Of a stretch of DNA of 12,294 nucleotides, positions 1 through 9,111 are shown one piece after another (position 1 is the first letter of the stretch; the number at the start of each line of letters is the position of its first letter). The translations under genes were made by a program, and so were the position numbers. This stretch comes from CAXTEJ01 sp964243295. GTDB taxonomy: Bacteria; Actinomycetota; Actinomycetes; Actinomycetales; Angustibacteraceae. The stretch is taken from positions 1-12,294 of the forward strand of contig CAXTEJ010000078.1 of the NCBI GenBank assembly GCA_964243295.1, read 5' to 3'. Below the pieces are notes generated by a model. That model did no database searches. It had not been told where the DNA came from and worked only from the letters and a program-made list of their open reading frames with translations.

Positions 1-177
1 GCGGACGTCGCTCGGGTCCAGGAGGTCGCCGACAGCGCGGACGTCGCTCGGGTCCAGGAGGTCGCCGACGGCGCGGACGCCGCTCGGGTCGAGGAGGTCA
101 CCGACGGCGCGGACGCCCGGGTCGAGGAGGTCACCGGCGGGGGGGACGTCGCCTGGGTCGCGGAGGTCACCGACGCT
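1..177 (-). repeat. Five tandem 36-bp units encoding a 12-residue repeat
   Basis: Units lie at 1-36, 37-72, 73-108, 109-141 and 142-177. Four are 36 bp and the fourth is 33 bp, so exactly one codon is lost and the frame is kept. On the minus strand they read, in protein order, SVGDLRDPGDVP, PAGDLLDPGVR, AVGDLLDPSGVR, AVGDLLDPSDVR and AVGDLLDPSDVR. Units 1 and 2 differ at a single base (position 34 against 70), while the unit farthest from the edge is the most diverged. The array reaches the first base of the window and probably continues beyond it. Confidence 0.9.
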
Positions 178-381
178 GCCGTCATCAGCTGCTGCCTCAT
201 CGGGTGTCGCGGCGCGCTGGAGAGGTTGCGGCACAGGGGTTTCGCGCAGGTGGGCGCGCCGCGCCGCGACGGCGAGCAGGAGGCGCTGGTAGACGCCGGC
301 GTCGGTCGGGTCGGTCAACCAGGCCTCGGCAGCCTCGGCGACGCGATCGTTCAGCAGTGCGAGCACGGGGTCGGTCAGCAC
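1..381 (-). CDS. Unrecognised 12-residue tandem-repeat protein, 5' part only
   Basis: Reading leftwards from a GTG at 381-379 gives 127 codons with no stop before the window edge, so the C-terminus is missing. Residues 1-47 are helix-like and begin MLTDPVLALLNDRVAEAAEA, followed by a stretch with WLTDPTDAGVYQRLLLAVAARR. Residues about 48-68 are a Pro/Ala/Asp-rich linker. From residue 69 there are five tandem units of the form AVGDLLDPSDVR. I do not recognise the family and propose no function. The start overlaps the stop of the upstream acetyltransferase gene by 7 nt (GTGCTGA) and there is no clear Shine-Dalgarno, which suggests translational coupling as the third gene of a transporter-acetyltransferase operon. 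The opposite strand is also open here, but the minus reading has a sensible N-terminus, an operon-like overlap and a regular hydrophobic/acidic repeat. A second in-frame GTG lies five codons in and is a less likely start. Confidence 0.7.
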   Translation of the reverse strand, partial: MLTDPVLALLNDRVAEAAEAWLTDPTDAGVYQRLLLAVAARRAHLRETPVPQPLQRAATPDEAAADDGSVGDLRDPGDVPPAGDLLDPGVRAVGDLLDPSGVRAVGDLLDPSDVRAVGDLLDPSDVR

Positions 382-1133
382 GGCAGCAGCGCGCGGCTGG
401 AGAAGAAGTGCCGGCACCGGAATCCGAGCGAGTGGTACATCCGGCGCGCGGCCACGTTGTCGGAGTACATGCCCAGCGTCACGACGGGGGCGCCGCCGCC
501 GAGCAGCCGCTGCACCAGCGTCCCCGTCACGAGTGAGCCGAGGCCCTGCCCGCGCACCGACGGGTGCGTGGCGATCGACGCCAGGTGCGGGACGCCGGGC
601 ACGGCCTCGGTGTGGGCCGCGCAGGCCACCAGCGTGCCGTCCGGCGACCGCACGCCCACCCAGCCGCGGACGTCGTCGTCACCCGGGTCGGCGCTGTGCC
701 GGGGGCTCGCGGCCTGCAGCAGCGCGCTGATCGCGGGCCCGTCCTCCTCGGTGAGCCACCGTACCTCCGGTGCGCGAGAGGCAGCCGTCGGCGCGGTGTC
801 GGTGATCATCCACTCCCAGTCCGCGCCCTCGCCGACGACGACGTCGCCCGGGTCGTCCGCCAGCACGGCCAGCGTGCCGAACGGGACGCTCGTGCGCGTG
901 AAACCGTTGCCGGGCACCAGTTCTCGAAGGGCAGCGGCCGCGTCCCGGGCCGGTCCGACGACGGTGAGCGCCCGGCCGCCGTCCGGACGTCGGCGCGCGA
1001 AGGCGACCGCGTCCCCGACGACCCAGCCGGTGGGTGAGGCCAGCGGGTCGACCTGCCAGCGCACGAACTCGTCGTGGCCGCTGGCCGCCAGGGCCTCGTC
1101 GTACGAAACGGTCGCGAGGCCGGTGCTGGTCAG
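375..1133 (-). CDS. GNAT-family N-acetyltransferase
   Basis: Predicted acetyl-CoA-dependent N-acetyltransferase of about 252 residues; the substrate is unknown. The C-terminal half has the GNAT pattern: a strand VACAAHTEAV, then HLASIATHPSVRGQGLGS with the acetyl-CoA pyrophosphate loop (R-G-Q-G-L-G, near residue 193), then VTLGMYSDNVAARRMYHSLG, the usual motif B tail (N-x-x-A-x-x-x-Y-x-x-x-G-F). The N-terminal about 130 residues look like the poorly conserved first domain of FR47-like two-domain acetyltransferases. The start is uncertain. I place it at a CTG (1133-1131) whose last two bases are the first two of the transporter's TGA and which has GGGGTGA a few bases upstream. GTG at 1184 (longer overlap) and GTG at 1064 (shorter protein) are alternatives. 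Its stop overlaps the start of the downstream repeat-protein gene. Fold and family are secure; the role in this operon is inference. Confidence 0.85.
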   Translation of the reverse strand: MTSTGLATVSYDEALAASGHDEFVRWQVDPLASPTGWVVGDAVAFARRRPDGGRALTVVGPARDAAAALRELVPGNGFTRTSVPFGTLAVLADDPGDVVVGEGADWEWMITDTAPTAASRAPEVRWLTEEDGPAISALLQAASPRHSADPGDDDVRGWVGVRSPDGTLVACAAHTEAVPGVPHLASIATHPSVRGQGLGSLVTGTLVQRLLGGGAPVVTLGMYSDNVAARRMYHSLGFRCRHFFSSRALLPC

Positions 1134-3343
1134 TGCGTCACCCCGATGCGGTCGTGCAGGCGGCGCAGCGGGGCTGGCGCCCACCAGTTCCGGTCGCCCA
1201 GCAGGGTCATCGTCGCGGGCACCAGGAGCATCCGCACGAGCGTGGCGTCGACCAGCACCGCGACGACGAGCGCCACACCGGTCTGCTTGACGATGAGCAG
1301 CTCGCCGGCAGCGAAGCCGGAGAACACGATCACGACCAGCAGCGCCGCGCACGTGATGATGCGCCCCGACTGCTGCAGCCCGCGGACGACAGCAGCGTCG
1401 TTGGGCACCCCGGCGTCGTGCTGCTCCTTGATGCGGGCGAGCAGGAACACCTCGTAGTCCATCGACAGGCCGAAGCCGAACGCCAGCACCAGCGGCGGGA
1501 TGGTGGTCTCGATCCCCCCGGCGGAGGTGAACCGCAGCACGCTCTCGAGGGCGCCGTCCTGGAACACGACGACGAGGACGCCGAGGCTCGCGCCGAGCGA
1601 GACGACGTTGAGCAGCAACGCCTTCAACGGCACCAGCACCGACCCGGTCATCAGGAACAGCAGCGCGAACGTGGCCGCCACCACCACGCCGATCGCGATG
1701 GGAGCCCGTCGCCGGATGCCCGCGACGAAGTCCAGGGTCTCGGCGGCCTGCCCCACGACGTACGTCGGGAAGCCGGGTCGGTCAGCACGCAGCCGCCGCA
1801 CGACGCCGGTCGCGATCTCGCCGGACTCGTCGCCGCCCTCGACACGCATGCCGATGGCCGTGACGTCCCCGACCGCGCTCGGGGTCTCGACCGACCTCAC
1901 GCCCGGCAGCCGTTCCAGCTGCGCGGCGTACGACGTCACCTGCGCCTGCGTGGCCCGGGCCACCACCGTGACGTCGGCGCCGGCCGCGGCGGGGTAGCGC
2001 CGGTCGAGCTCGGTGAAGAACGTCCGCTGGTCGGCACCCTCGGGCAGCAGCTGGGTGCCGGACGACCGCAGCCGCATCGACAGAGCGGGCAGCGCCGCGA
2101 CCACGAGCAGCGTCAGCACCCCCGCCACGACCCACCACGGCCGGCGCTGCACCCGCGTCGCCAGGCGGGAGAACACGCCCACCTCGGGCGCGACGTCCCC
2201 GAACCCGATCCGGCGCCGGCCCGAGGGGGCGAGCCGGTGGCCGAGCAGACCCAGCAGCGCCGGCACGAGCAGCAGCGCCACGGCCAGGGCGACGACCACC
2301 ACGCTGACCGCGGCGGCGCCGATCGCGCGCAGCACCGTGGTCTGGAAGAACAGCAGCCCGCACAGGCTGATCGCGACGATCAGCGCCGAGAAGGTGACGG
2401 TGCGGCCGGCGCGGGCGACGGTGCGCCCGACCGCATCGACCACCGCCGTGCGGTCGCGCCCACCGCGAGGGTCACCGGCGATCTCCTCGCGGAACCGGCT
2501 CACGACCAGCAGCCCGTAGTCGATCGACAGCCCCAGGCCCAGGACGGTGACGACGTTGACCACCGTGGAGTCCAGCTCGACCACCGACGCGAACGCGTAC
2601 AGGGACGCGAGCGCCCCCACGATCGACACCAGGGCGCCGGCGAGCGGCAGCCCGGCGGCCAGGAACCCGCCGAACACGAGCACCATCACGACGAGGCTGA
2701 TGGCGAAGGCGATGGACTCGCCGGTGCGCAGGTCGGCCTCGACCTGGTCGGTGATCTCGGTGATGAGCAGCGGTACGCCGCCGACGCTCGCCGACGCACC
2801 GGGCAGGCCGTCATCGGCGGACTCCATCGTCGTCCGCACGTCGGCCACAGCGCCGTCGGCGCCCGACAGGTCGCGGCGCAGCGACACGGTGACGAGCACG
2901 CCCCGTCCGTCGGTCGCGACGAGCACTCGGCCGGCCGCCGACCGCAGGCCGCCGGGGACGGCGTACGGGGTCACCACCCGCAGCACACCCGGCACGTCCG
3001 ACAGCCGCTGCGCCACGTCCGCGACGCGCTCTTGGGTCGCGTCGGCCGCCGGGTCGACGCCGTCGAGCGCCAGCAGCAGCTGCGCTCCGACGGTCGACCT
3101 CGCGTCGAGCAGCTCGCGCCCCGTGCGCGACTCGCCGGGCACGTTGTCGGAGCCGCTGGTGAGCTTGTCGAACAGCGAGCCGCCGCCGAACGCGCCGAGC
3201 GCCGTCGCGAGGGCGAGCGCTGCGGCCGCCACCCACAGCAACGTCACGGTGCGGGCGTGACCAGCGGTCGTCCGTCCGATCCGCTCGAGCAGCGGGCGGT
3301 CCGCGCGGTGTCTCCCCACGCCACCAGCCTGCCAGGTGGCCAT
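1130..3343 (-). CDS. MMPL-family (RND superfamily) membrane transporter
   Basis: Integral membrane protein of 737 residues, a normal size for compact actinobacterial MMPL transporters, which usually export lipids or small molecules using the proton gradient. There are two homologous halves. A first membrane helix at about 32-50 is followed by a soluble domain to about 208, then a helix bundle at about 211-365. A second helix at about 403-422 is followed by a soluble domain to about 545, then helices at about 548-715. Both halves carry the helix-4 proton-relay signature: GLGLSIDYGLLVVSRFREE at about 270-287 and GFGLSMDYEVFLLARIKE at about 623-640. The chosen start is ATG 3343; ATG 3355 and GTG 3319 are also possible and none has a strong ribosome binding site. 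The open frame continues far upstream into rarA, but that part is antisense shadow. It heads an operon with the acetyltransferase and repeat protein; the substrate cannot be read from sequence. Confidence 0.92.
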   Translation of the reverse strand: MATWQAGGVGRHRADRPLLERIGRTTAGHARTVTLLWVAAAALALATALGAFGGGSLFDKLTSGSDNVPGESRTGRELLDARSTVGAQLLLALDGVDPAADATQERVADVAQRLSDVPGVLRVVTPYAVPGGLRSAAGRVLVATDGRGVLVTVSLRRDLSGADGAVADVRTTMESADDGLPGASASVGGVPLLITEITDQVEADLRTGESIAFAISLVVMVLVFGGFLAAGLPLAGALVSIVGALASLYAFASVVELDSTVVNVVTVLGLGLSIDYGLLVVSRFREEIAGDPRGGRDRTAVVDAVGRTVARAGRTVTFSALIVAISLCGLLFFQTTVLRAIGAAAVSVVVVALAVALLLVPALLGLLGHRLAPSGRRRIGFGDVAPEVGVFSRLATRVQRRPWWVVAGVLTLLVVAALPALSMRLRSSGTQLLPEGADQRTFFTELDRRYPAAAGADVTVVARATQAQVTSYAAQLERLPGVRSVETPSAVGDVTAIGMRVEGGDESGEIATGVVRRLRADRPGFPTYVVGQAAETLDFVAGIRRRAPIAIGVVVAATFALLFLMTGSVLVPLKALLLNVVSLGASLGVLVVVFQDGALESVLRFTSAGGIETTIPPLVLAFGFGLSMDYEVFLLARIKEQHDAGVPNDAAVVRGLQQSGRIITCAALLVVIVFSGFAAGELLIVKQTGVALVVAVLVDATLVRMLLVPATMTLLGDRNWWAPAPLRRLHDRIGVTH

Positions 3344-3378
3344 GGGGTCCGGCATCGCCAGGGCGGGCGGCGCCGGGC

Positions 3379-3384
3379 TACCCT
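3379..3384 (+). promoter_or_regulatory. Leaderless-type -10 hexamer TACCCT
   Basis: TACCCT fits the actinobacterial TANNNT -10 consensus and is followed by exactly 7 nt before the GTG of the next gene, so transcription would be expected to start at or beside the start codon. No convincing -35 or Shine-Dalgarno is visible. It sits in the 48-bp divergent gap shared with the transporter gene. Confidence 0.5.
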
Positions 3385-3391
3385 TCGTCGC

Positions 3392-3607
3392 GTGAGGTGG
3401 CCGGCGTCGGTGCGTGGCGTCCGTATCGACCCCGACCCGGTGGCCGTGCTGCTGCCCGAGCCGGTGCGGTCGCAGGTGCTCCAGGCCCACGCGCGCGCAG
3501 GCACCGTCGAGGCCGTCCGGGTGACGCGCCAGCGCACCGGGCTCGACCTGCGAAGCGCCGTCCGGGCCGTCCAGGCCCTGGTGGGGGACGACGGCCCAGG
3601 GCGGTGA
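3392..3607 (+). CDS. Small protein with ribosomal L7/L12 C-terminal-like region
   Basis: This 71-residue reading frame starts at GTG 3392 and is the downstream end of a much longer open frame that is otherwise antisense to the transporter. The start is supported by a TACCCT hexamer 7 nt upstream. Residues about 34-65 contain AHARAGTVEAVRVTRQRTG, then LDLRSAVRAVQALVG. This resembles the helix-loop-helix of the L7/L12 C-terminal domain (I-x-x-I-K-x-V-R-x-x-T-G-L-G-L-K-E-A-K), with arginines where L7/L12 has lysines. Actinobacteria often carry short stand-alone proteins of this kind whose function is not established. It lies 48 nt before rarA on the same strand, but rarA has its own putative promoter. 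The L7/L12 likeness is by eye and moderate; it could also be an unrelated small helical protein. Confidence 0.6.
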   Translation: MRWPASVRGVRIDPDPVAVLLPEPVRSQVLQAHARAGTVEAVRVTRQRTGLDLRSAVRAVQALVGDDGPGR

Positions 3608-3642
3608 ACCGGCGGACGTCGGGAGGACCGTAGCCCGCGCCC

Positions 3643-3648
3643 TAGCCT
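3643..3648 (+). promoter_or_regulatory. Leaderless-type -10 hexamer TAGCCT before rarA
   Basis: TAGCCT matches TANNNT and is separated by exactly 7 nt from the ATG of rarA at 3656. A purine-rich GGGAGG lies at 3621-3626, about 30 nt from the ATG and too far to serve as its ribosome binding site, which favours a leaderless transcript. No clear -35 element is seen. Confidence 0.5.
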
Positions 3649-3655
3649 CGTGCCC

Positions 3656-5050
3656 ATGGTCGACCTGTTCACCGCGGACGCCGACGACGAGCCGGTCGCC
3701 GGCGCGACGTCGTCCGGCTCGGGCGCGCGGGCGCGGCCGGTCGCCCCGCTGGCCGTCCGGATGCGCCCCACCGTCCTCGACGAGGTGGTCGGGCAGTCGC
3801 ACCTGCTCTCGCCGGGATCGCCGCTGCGGCGGCTGGTCGAGGGCGGCGACGGCCGGTCGGGCCCGGCGTCCGTGGTGCTGTGGGGACCGCCCGGCACGGG
3901 CAAGACGACCCTCGCGCACGTGGTGAGCCGCAGCACCGGCGGCCGGTTCGTCGAGCTGTCGGCCATCACCGCCGGCGTCAAGGACGTCCGTGCGGTCATG
4001 GACCGCGCCCGCGACGACCGCGACCTCTACCGCCGCACCACCGTGCTGTTCCTCGACGAGATCCACCGGTTCACCAAGGCCCAGCAGGACACGCTGCTGC
4101 CCGGTGTCGAGAACCGGCTCGTGGTGCTCGTGGCGGCCACGACGGAGAACCCGTCGTTCTCGGTCATCGCGCCGCTGCTGTCGCGCTCGATCGTGCTCAC
4201 CCTCAAGCCGCTCACGGACGACGACCTACGCGGCCTGCTGCTGCGCGCCACCGACGACCCGCGCGGCCTCGCCGGCGAGGTGCGGCTGTCCGACGAGGCG
4301 GTCGAGCACCTGGTGCGGGTCAGCGGCGGCGACGCCCGGCGGGCGCTGACGGCGCTGGAGGCCGCGGCGGGTGCGGCCAGCAGCGCCGGCGCTGACGTCG
4401 TCACGGTCGAGCACGCCCTGTCGGCCCTCGACACCGCGGTGCTGCGCTACGACAAGGACGGCGACCAGCACTACGACGTCATCAGCGCGTTCATCAAGTC
4501 CATGCGCGGCTCGGACGTCGACGCCGCCCTGCACTACCTCGCCCGCATGCTGGAGGCGGGGGAGGACCCGCGCTTCGTCGCCCGGCGCATCGTCATCGCC
4601 GCGTCCGAGGACGTCGGCATGGCCGACCCGACGGCGCTGCAGACCGCGGTCGCCGCGGCGCAGGCGGTCCAGCTGATCGGGATGCCCGAGGCGCGGATCG
4701 TGCTCGCGCAGGCCGTCGTCCACCTCGCGACCGCACCCAAGTCGAACGCGTCCTACCTCGGGATCAACGCGGCCACCGCCGACGTCCGGGCGGGGCTGGC
4801 CGGCACCGTGCCGCCGCACCTGCGCGACGCGCACTACCCGGGCGCCGGCCAGCTCGGCCACGGCCAGGGCTACCGCTACGCCCACGACGAGCCGCACGGC
4901 GTGGCGACCCAGCAGCACCTGCCCGACCCGCTGGCCGGCCGCGTCTACTACCAGCCCACCGACCGCGGCGCCGAGCGCGAGATCCGGCCGCGGCTGGAGC
5001 GGCTGCGCCGCATCCTGCGCGGCGACGCGCCGGGACCGCCGGCGCAGTGA
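3656..5050 (+). CDS. rarA: Replication-associated recombination protein A (RarA/MgsA)
   Basis: AAA+ ATPase of 464 residues, the usual family length. It acts in the cytoplasm at stalled replication forks and is related to clamp-loader subunits and eukaryotic WRNIP1. After a variable N-terminus the conserved core starts near PLAVRMRPTVLDEVVGQSHL. Walker A is GPPGTGKT at residues 77-84; Walker B is LFLDEIHRF with D134-E135; sensor 1 lies in VAATTENPSF, followed by LLSRS carrying the likely arginine finger. The sensor-2 region is VSGGDARRALTALE. The C-terminal oligomerisation domain has RFVARRIVIAASEDVGMADP and VVHLATAPKSN, hallmarks of the MgsA/RarA C-terminus. ATG 3656 is chosen because it sits 7 nt after a TAGCCT hexamer; GTG 3650 is in frame but would lie inside that spacer. 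It is followed by a 180-bp gap. Confidence 0.95.
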   Translation: MVDLFTADADDEPVAGATSSGSGARARPVAPLAVRMRPTVLDEVVGQSHLLSPGSPLRRLVEGGDGRSGPASVVLWGPPGTGKTTLAHVVSRSTGGRFVELSAITAGVKDVRAVMDRARDDRDLYRRTTVLFLDEIHRFTKAQQDTLLPGVENRLVVLVAATTENPSFSVIAPLLSRSIVLTLKPLTDDDLRGLLLRATDDPRGLAGEVRLSDEAVEHLVRVSGGDARRALTALEAAAGAASSAGADVVTVEHALSALDTAVLRYDKDGDQHYDVISAFIKSMRGSDVDAALHYLARMLEAGEDPRFVARRIVIAASEDVGMADPTALQTAVAAAQAVQLIGMPEARIVLAQAVVHLATAPKSNASYLGINAATADVRAGLAGTVPPHLRDAHYPGAGQLGHGQGYRYAHDEPHGVATQQHLPDPLAGRVYYQPTDRGAEREIRPRLERLRRILRGDAPGPPAQ

Positions 5051-5057
5051 CCCGGCC

Positions 5058-5095
5058 GCCGTGACGCCGTGACGCCGTGCCGCCGGCGCCGTGAC
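5058..5095 (+). repeat. Short GCCGTGAC direct repeats downstream of rarA
   Basis: GCCGTGAC occurs at 5058-5065, 5066-5073 and 5088-5095, with a one-base variant GCCGTGCC at 5074-5081 and a 6-bp remnant between. It lies just after the rarA stop in the 180-bp gap. It could be slippage in GC-rich DNA; no function is evident and no T-rich terminator follows. Confidence 0.6.
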
Positions 5096-5147
5096 CCAGG
5101 GCCGCTGCGGCGGGGGCCGAGCACGCGGGCGGCGCTGGTCGTCACGG

Positions 5148-5153
5148 TATGGT
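5148..5153 (+). promoter_or_regulatory. Possible -10 element TATGGT
   Basis: TATGGT is the only good TANNNT hexamer in the gap before the DUF948-type gene, 77 bp upstream of its ATG. It would give a 5' leader containing the strong Shine-Dalgarno. No recognisable -35 was found, so this is a weak call for the promoter of the downstream gene run. Confidence 0.3.
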
Positions 5154-5213
5154 CGTGGCCGCCGACCGGCGCCGCCGGCCGTCACGCCCCGGCACCGCCC
5201 GGGCGCCCCGTCT

Positions 5214-5221
5214 GGAGGAGG
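5214..5221 (+). promoter_or_regulatory. Strong ribosome binding site GGAGGAGG
   Basis: GGAGGAGG ends 9 nt before ATG 5231 and fixes the start of the DUF948-type gene. It is the strongest Shine-Dalgarno in the window; an open frame reaching back to 5069 is therefore not the true start. Confidence 0.75.
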
Positions 5222-5230
5222 ACCCGCCGC

Positions 5231-5608
5231 ATGTCTGTGGGAGACGTCGCAGGGCTCATCGCGGCCGTCGCGTTCGTCGCGCTGGTCGCGCTGCTGGCCG
5301 TGCCGATCCTGAAGCTCGGGCGCCTGATCGACGACGCCCGCGGCACCGTCCAGGGCGTCACGAACGAGAGCCTCCCGCTGCTGCGCGAGGTGACCACCAC
5401 GGTCACCACGACGAACGGCGAGCTCGAGCGCGTCTCGGCCATCACGACCAACGTGCAGCAGATGACCACCAACGCCTCGGCCCTGACCGCGCTGTTCGCG
5501 GCGACCCTGGGCTCGCCGCTGATCAGGGTGGCCGCGTTCAGCTACGGCGTCCGTCAGGCCTTCACCGGCCGCTCGTCCGCGTCCGGCGTCCGCCGGCGCC
5601 GGGGCTGA
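5231..5608 (+). CDS. DUF948-type membrane protein
   Basis: Protein of 125 residues. It has an N-terminal membrane helix at about 6-27 (LIAAVAFVALVALLAVPILK), then an amphipathic, Thr/Val/Asn-rich stretch at about 30-85 containing LIDDARGTVQGVTNESLPLL and EVTTTVTTTNGELERVSAIT. A second weakly hydrophobic region and a basic, Arg-rich tail (VRRRRG) follow. This matches the DUF948 layout (one membrane anchor plus a methyl-accepting-chemotaxis-like coiled segment), and a DUF948 protein commonly sits upstream of alaS in actinobacteria. The molecular function is unknown. It is separated by 6 nt from the next small gene, and the pair is probably co-transcribed with alaS. Family assignment rests on architecture and context. 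Confidence 0.8.
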   Translation: MSVGDVAGLIAAVAFVALVALLAVPILKLGRLIDDARGTVQGVTNESLPLLREVTTTVTTTNGELERVSAITTNVQQMTTNASALTALFAATLGSPLIRVAAFSYGVRQAFTGRSSASGVRRRRG

Positions 5609-5614
5609 CCGGCT

Positions 5615-5926
5615 GTGCGCCGCCTGTTCTGGGTCGCCCTCGGGGCCACCGCCGGCGTCCTGGTGATGCGCAAGGTGACCAGCACCGCCAGGGCCTACAC
5701 CCCCGAGGGCGTGGCCCAGGGCCTGAGCGGGCTCGGCGACGGGCTGCGCGAGCTCGCGGCCACCGTCCGCGAGTCGATGGCCGAGCGTGACGCCGAGCTG
5801 CGCCTCGCCCTCGGCATCGACGAGGGTGCCGGTGCCGCCGGCATGGACCGCGCCACCGCCCAGTCGCTCATCGACAACCCCACCGGTCCGGGTGGGCCGA
5901 CCAGGCCGAACGACCTCAGGCCCTGA
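5615..5926 (+). CDS. DUF6167-type small membrane-associated protein
   Basis: Protein of 103 residues starting at GTG 5615, 6 nt after the previous stop. It opens RRLFWVALGATAGVLVMRKV, a short glycine-rich membrane segment flanked by arginines, followed by TARAYTPEGVAQGL and an amphipathic helix LGDGLRELAATVRESMAERD. The tail is Gly/Pro-rich. The segment-then-YTPEGVA pattern and the place between a DUF948 gene and alaS fit the actinobacterial DUF6167 family. The function is unknown; partnership with the DUF948-type protein is inferred only from persistent adjacency. No strong Shine-Dalgarno is visible, so translation may depend on coupling. Confidence 0.75.
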   Translation: MRRLFWVALGATAGVLVMRKVTSTARAYTPEGVAQGLSGLGDGLRELAATVRESMAERDAELRLALGIDEGAGAAGMDRATAQSLIDNPTGPGGPTRPNDLRP

Positions 5927-5945
5927 CGCACCGAGGATGACCCCC

Positions 5946-8621
<2,676 letters not shown>

Positions 8622-8628
8622 CCGGCGC

Positions 8629-9111
8629 ATGACGATGCGCCGGGGCGTGCGGCTGGGCGTCGACGTCGGGTCGGTGCGCGTCGGCCTGGCCTGCAGCGAC
8701 CCCGACGGGCTCATCGCGACGCCCGTCCAGACCCTCGCGCGCGACGAGCTGGGCGGGGCCGACCTGCGTTCGATCGCCGCGGAGGTCGACGAGCGGCAGT
8801 CCCTCGAGGTGCTCGTCGGGCTGCCGCGCTCGCTCGACGGCACCGAGGGCCCGGCCGCGGCGCTGGCCCGCGCGTACGCCGGCCGGCTGGCGGCGCTGGT
8901 CGGCGTCCCGGTGCGCATGGTCGACGAGCGGCTGTCGACGGTGGCCGCCACGAGGTCGCTGCGCGAGGCCGGTGTGAAGGGCCGCAAGCAGCGCAGCAGG
9001 ATCGACCAGGCCGCCGCCGTCGTCCTGCTGCAGACCGCGCTCGACACCGAGCGCGCCTCCGGGCGCGCACCGGGCACCCTGGTCGAGCGGGTACCCTCCC
9101 CGGGAACGTGA
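8629..9111 (+). CDS. ruvX: RuvX/YqgF, Holliday-junction resolvase-like nuclease
   Basis: RNase H-fold protein of 160 residues, slightly longer than the usual about 140-150. YqgF proteins act on RNA (16S rRNA 5'-end processing in E. coli) and on branched DNA in some bacteria. The sequence shows LGVDVGSVRVGLACSD with the catalytic D12, VGLPRSLDGTEGPAA, MVDERLST with E100, and a final acidic residue D126 in SRIDQAAAVVLLQ. All expected active-site residues are therefore present. ATG 8629 lies 7 nt after the alaS stop; a second ATG two codons on is equally possible. The last bases GTGA overlap the start of a 27-codon mini-ORF. The cluster alaS-ruvX-mltG-aroE is typical for actinobacteria and many other bacteria. 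Confidence 0.95.
   Translation: MTMRRGVRLGVDVGSVRVGLACSDPDGLIATPVQTLARDELGGADLRSIAAEVDERQSLEVLVGLPRSLDGTEGPAAALARAYAGRLAALVGVPVRMVDERLSTVAATRSLREAGVKGRKQRSRIDQAAAVVLLQTALDTERASGRAPGTLVERVPSPGT

Noticed and set aside
1..177. CRISPR array, because of the 36-bp periodicity
   Set aside because: The units are directly adjacent with no unique spacers between them, are imperfect, and encode an in-frame peptide repeat.
1..1290. Long plus-strand open frame covering the repeats and the acetyltransferase
   Set aside because: It is antisense to a clear GNAT domain. Its product is low-complexity Arg/Ser/Pro text with no domain, as expected from shadow frames in high-GC DNA.
1034..3391. Plus-strand 857-codon open frame, upstream part
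   Set aside because: It is antisense to the MMPL transporter and encodes His/Gln/Asp/Arg-rich filler. Only its last 72 codons, with their own promoter-like hexamer, look like a gene.
3344..4066. N-terminal extension of the transporter frame into rarA
   Set aside because: It runs antisense through conserved rarA motifs and lacks membrane or MMPL features. ATG 3343 gives a normal-length transporter.
9071..9100. Intrinsic terminator after ruvX
   Set aside because: The sequence is GC-rich but has no convincing stem followed by a T run, and the reading frame continues through it.
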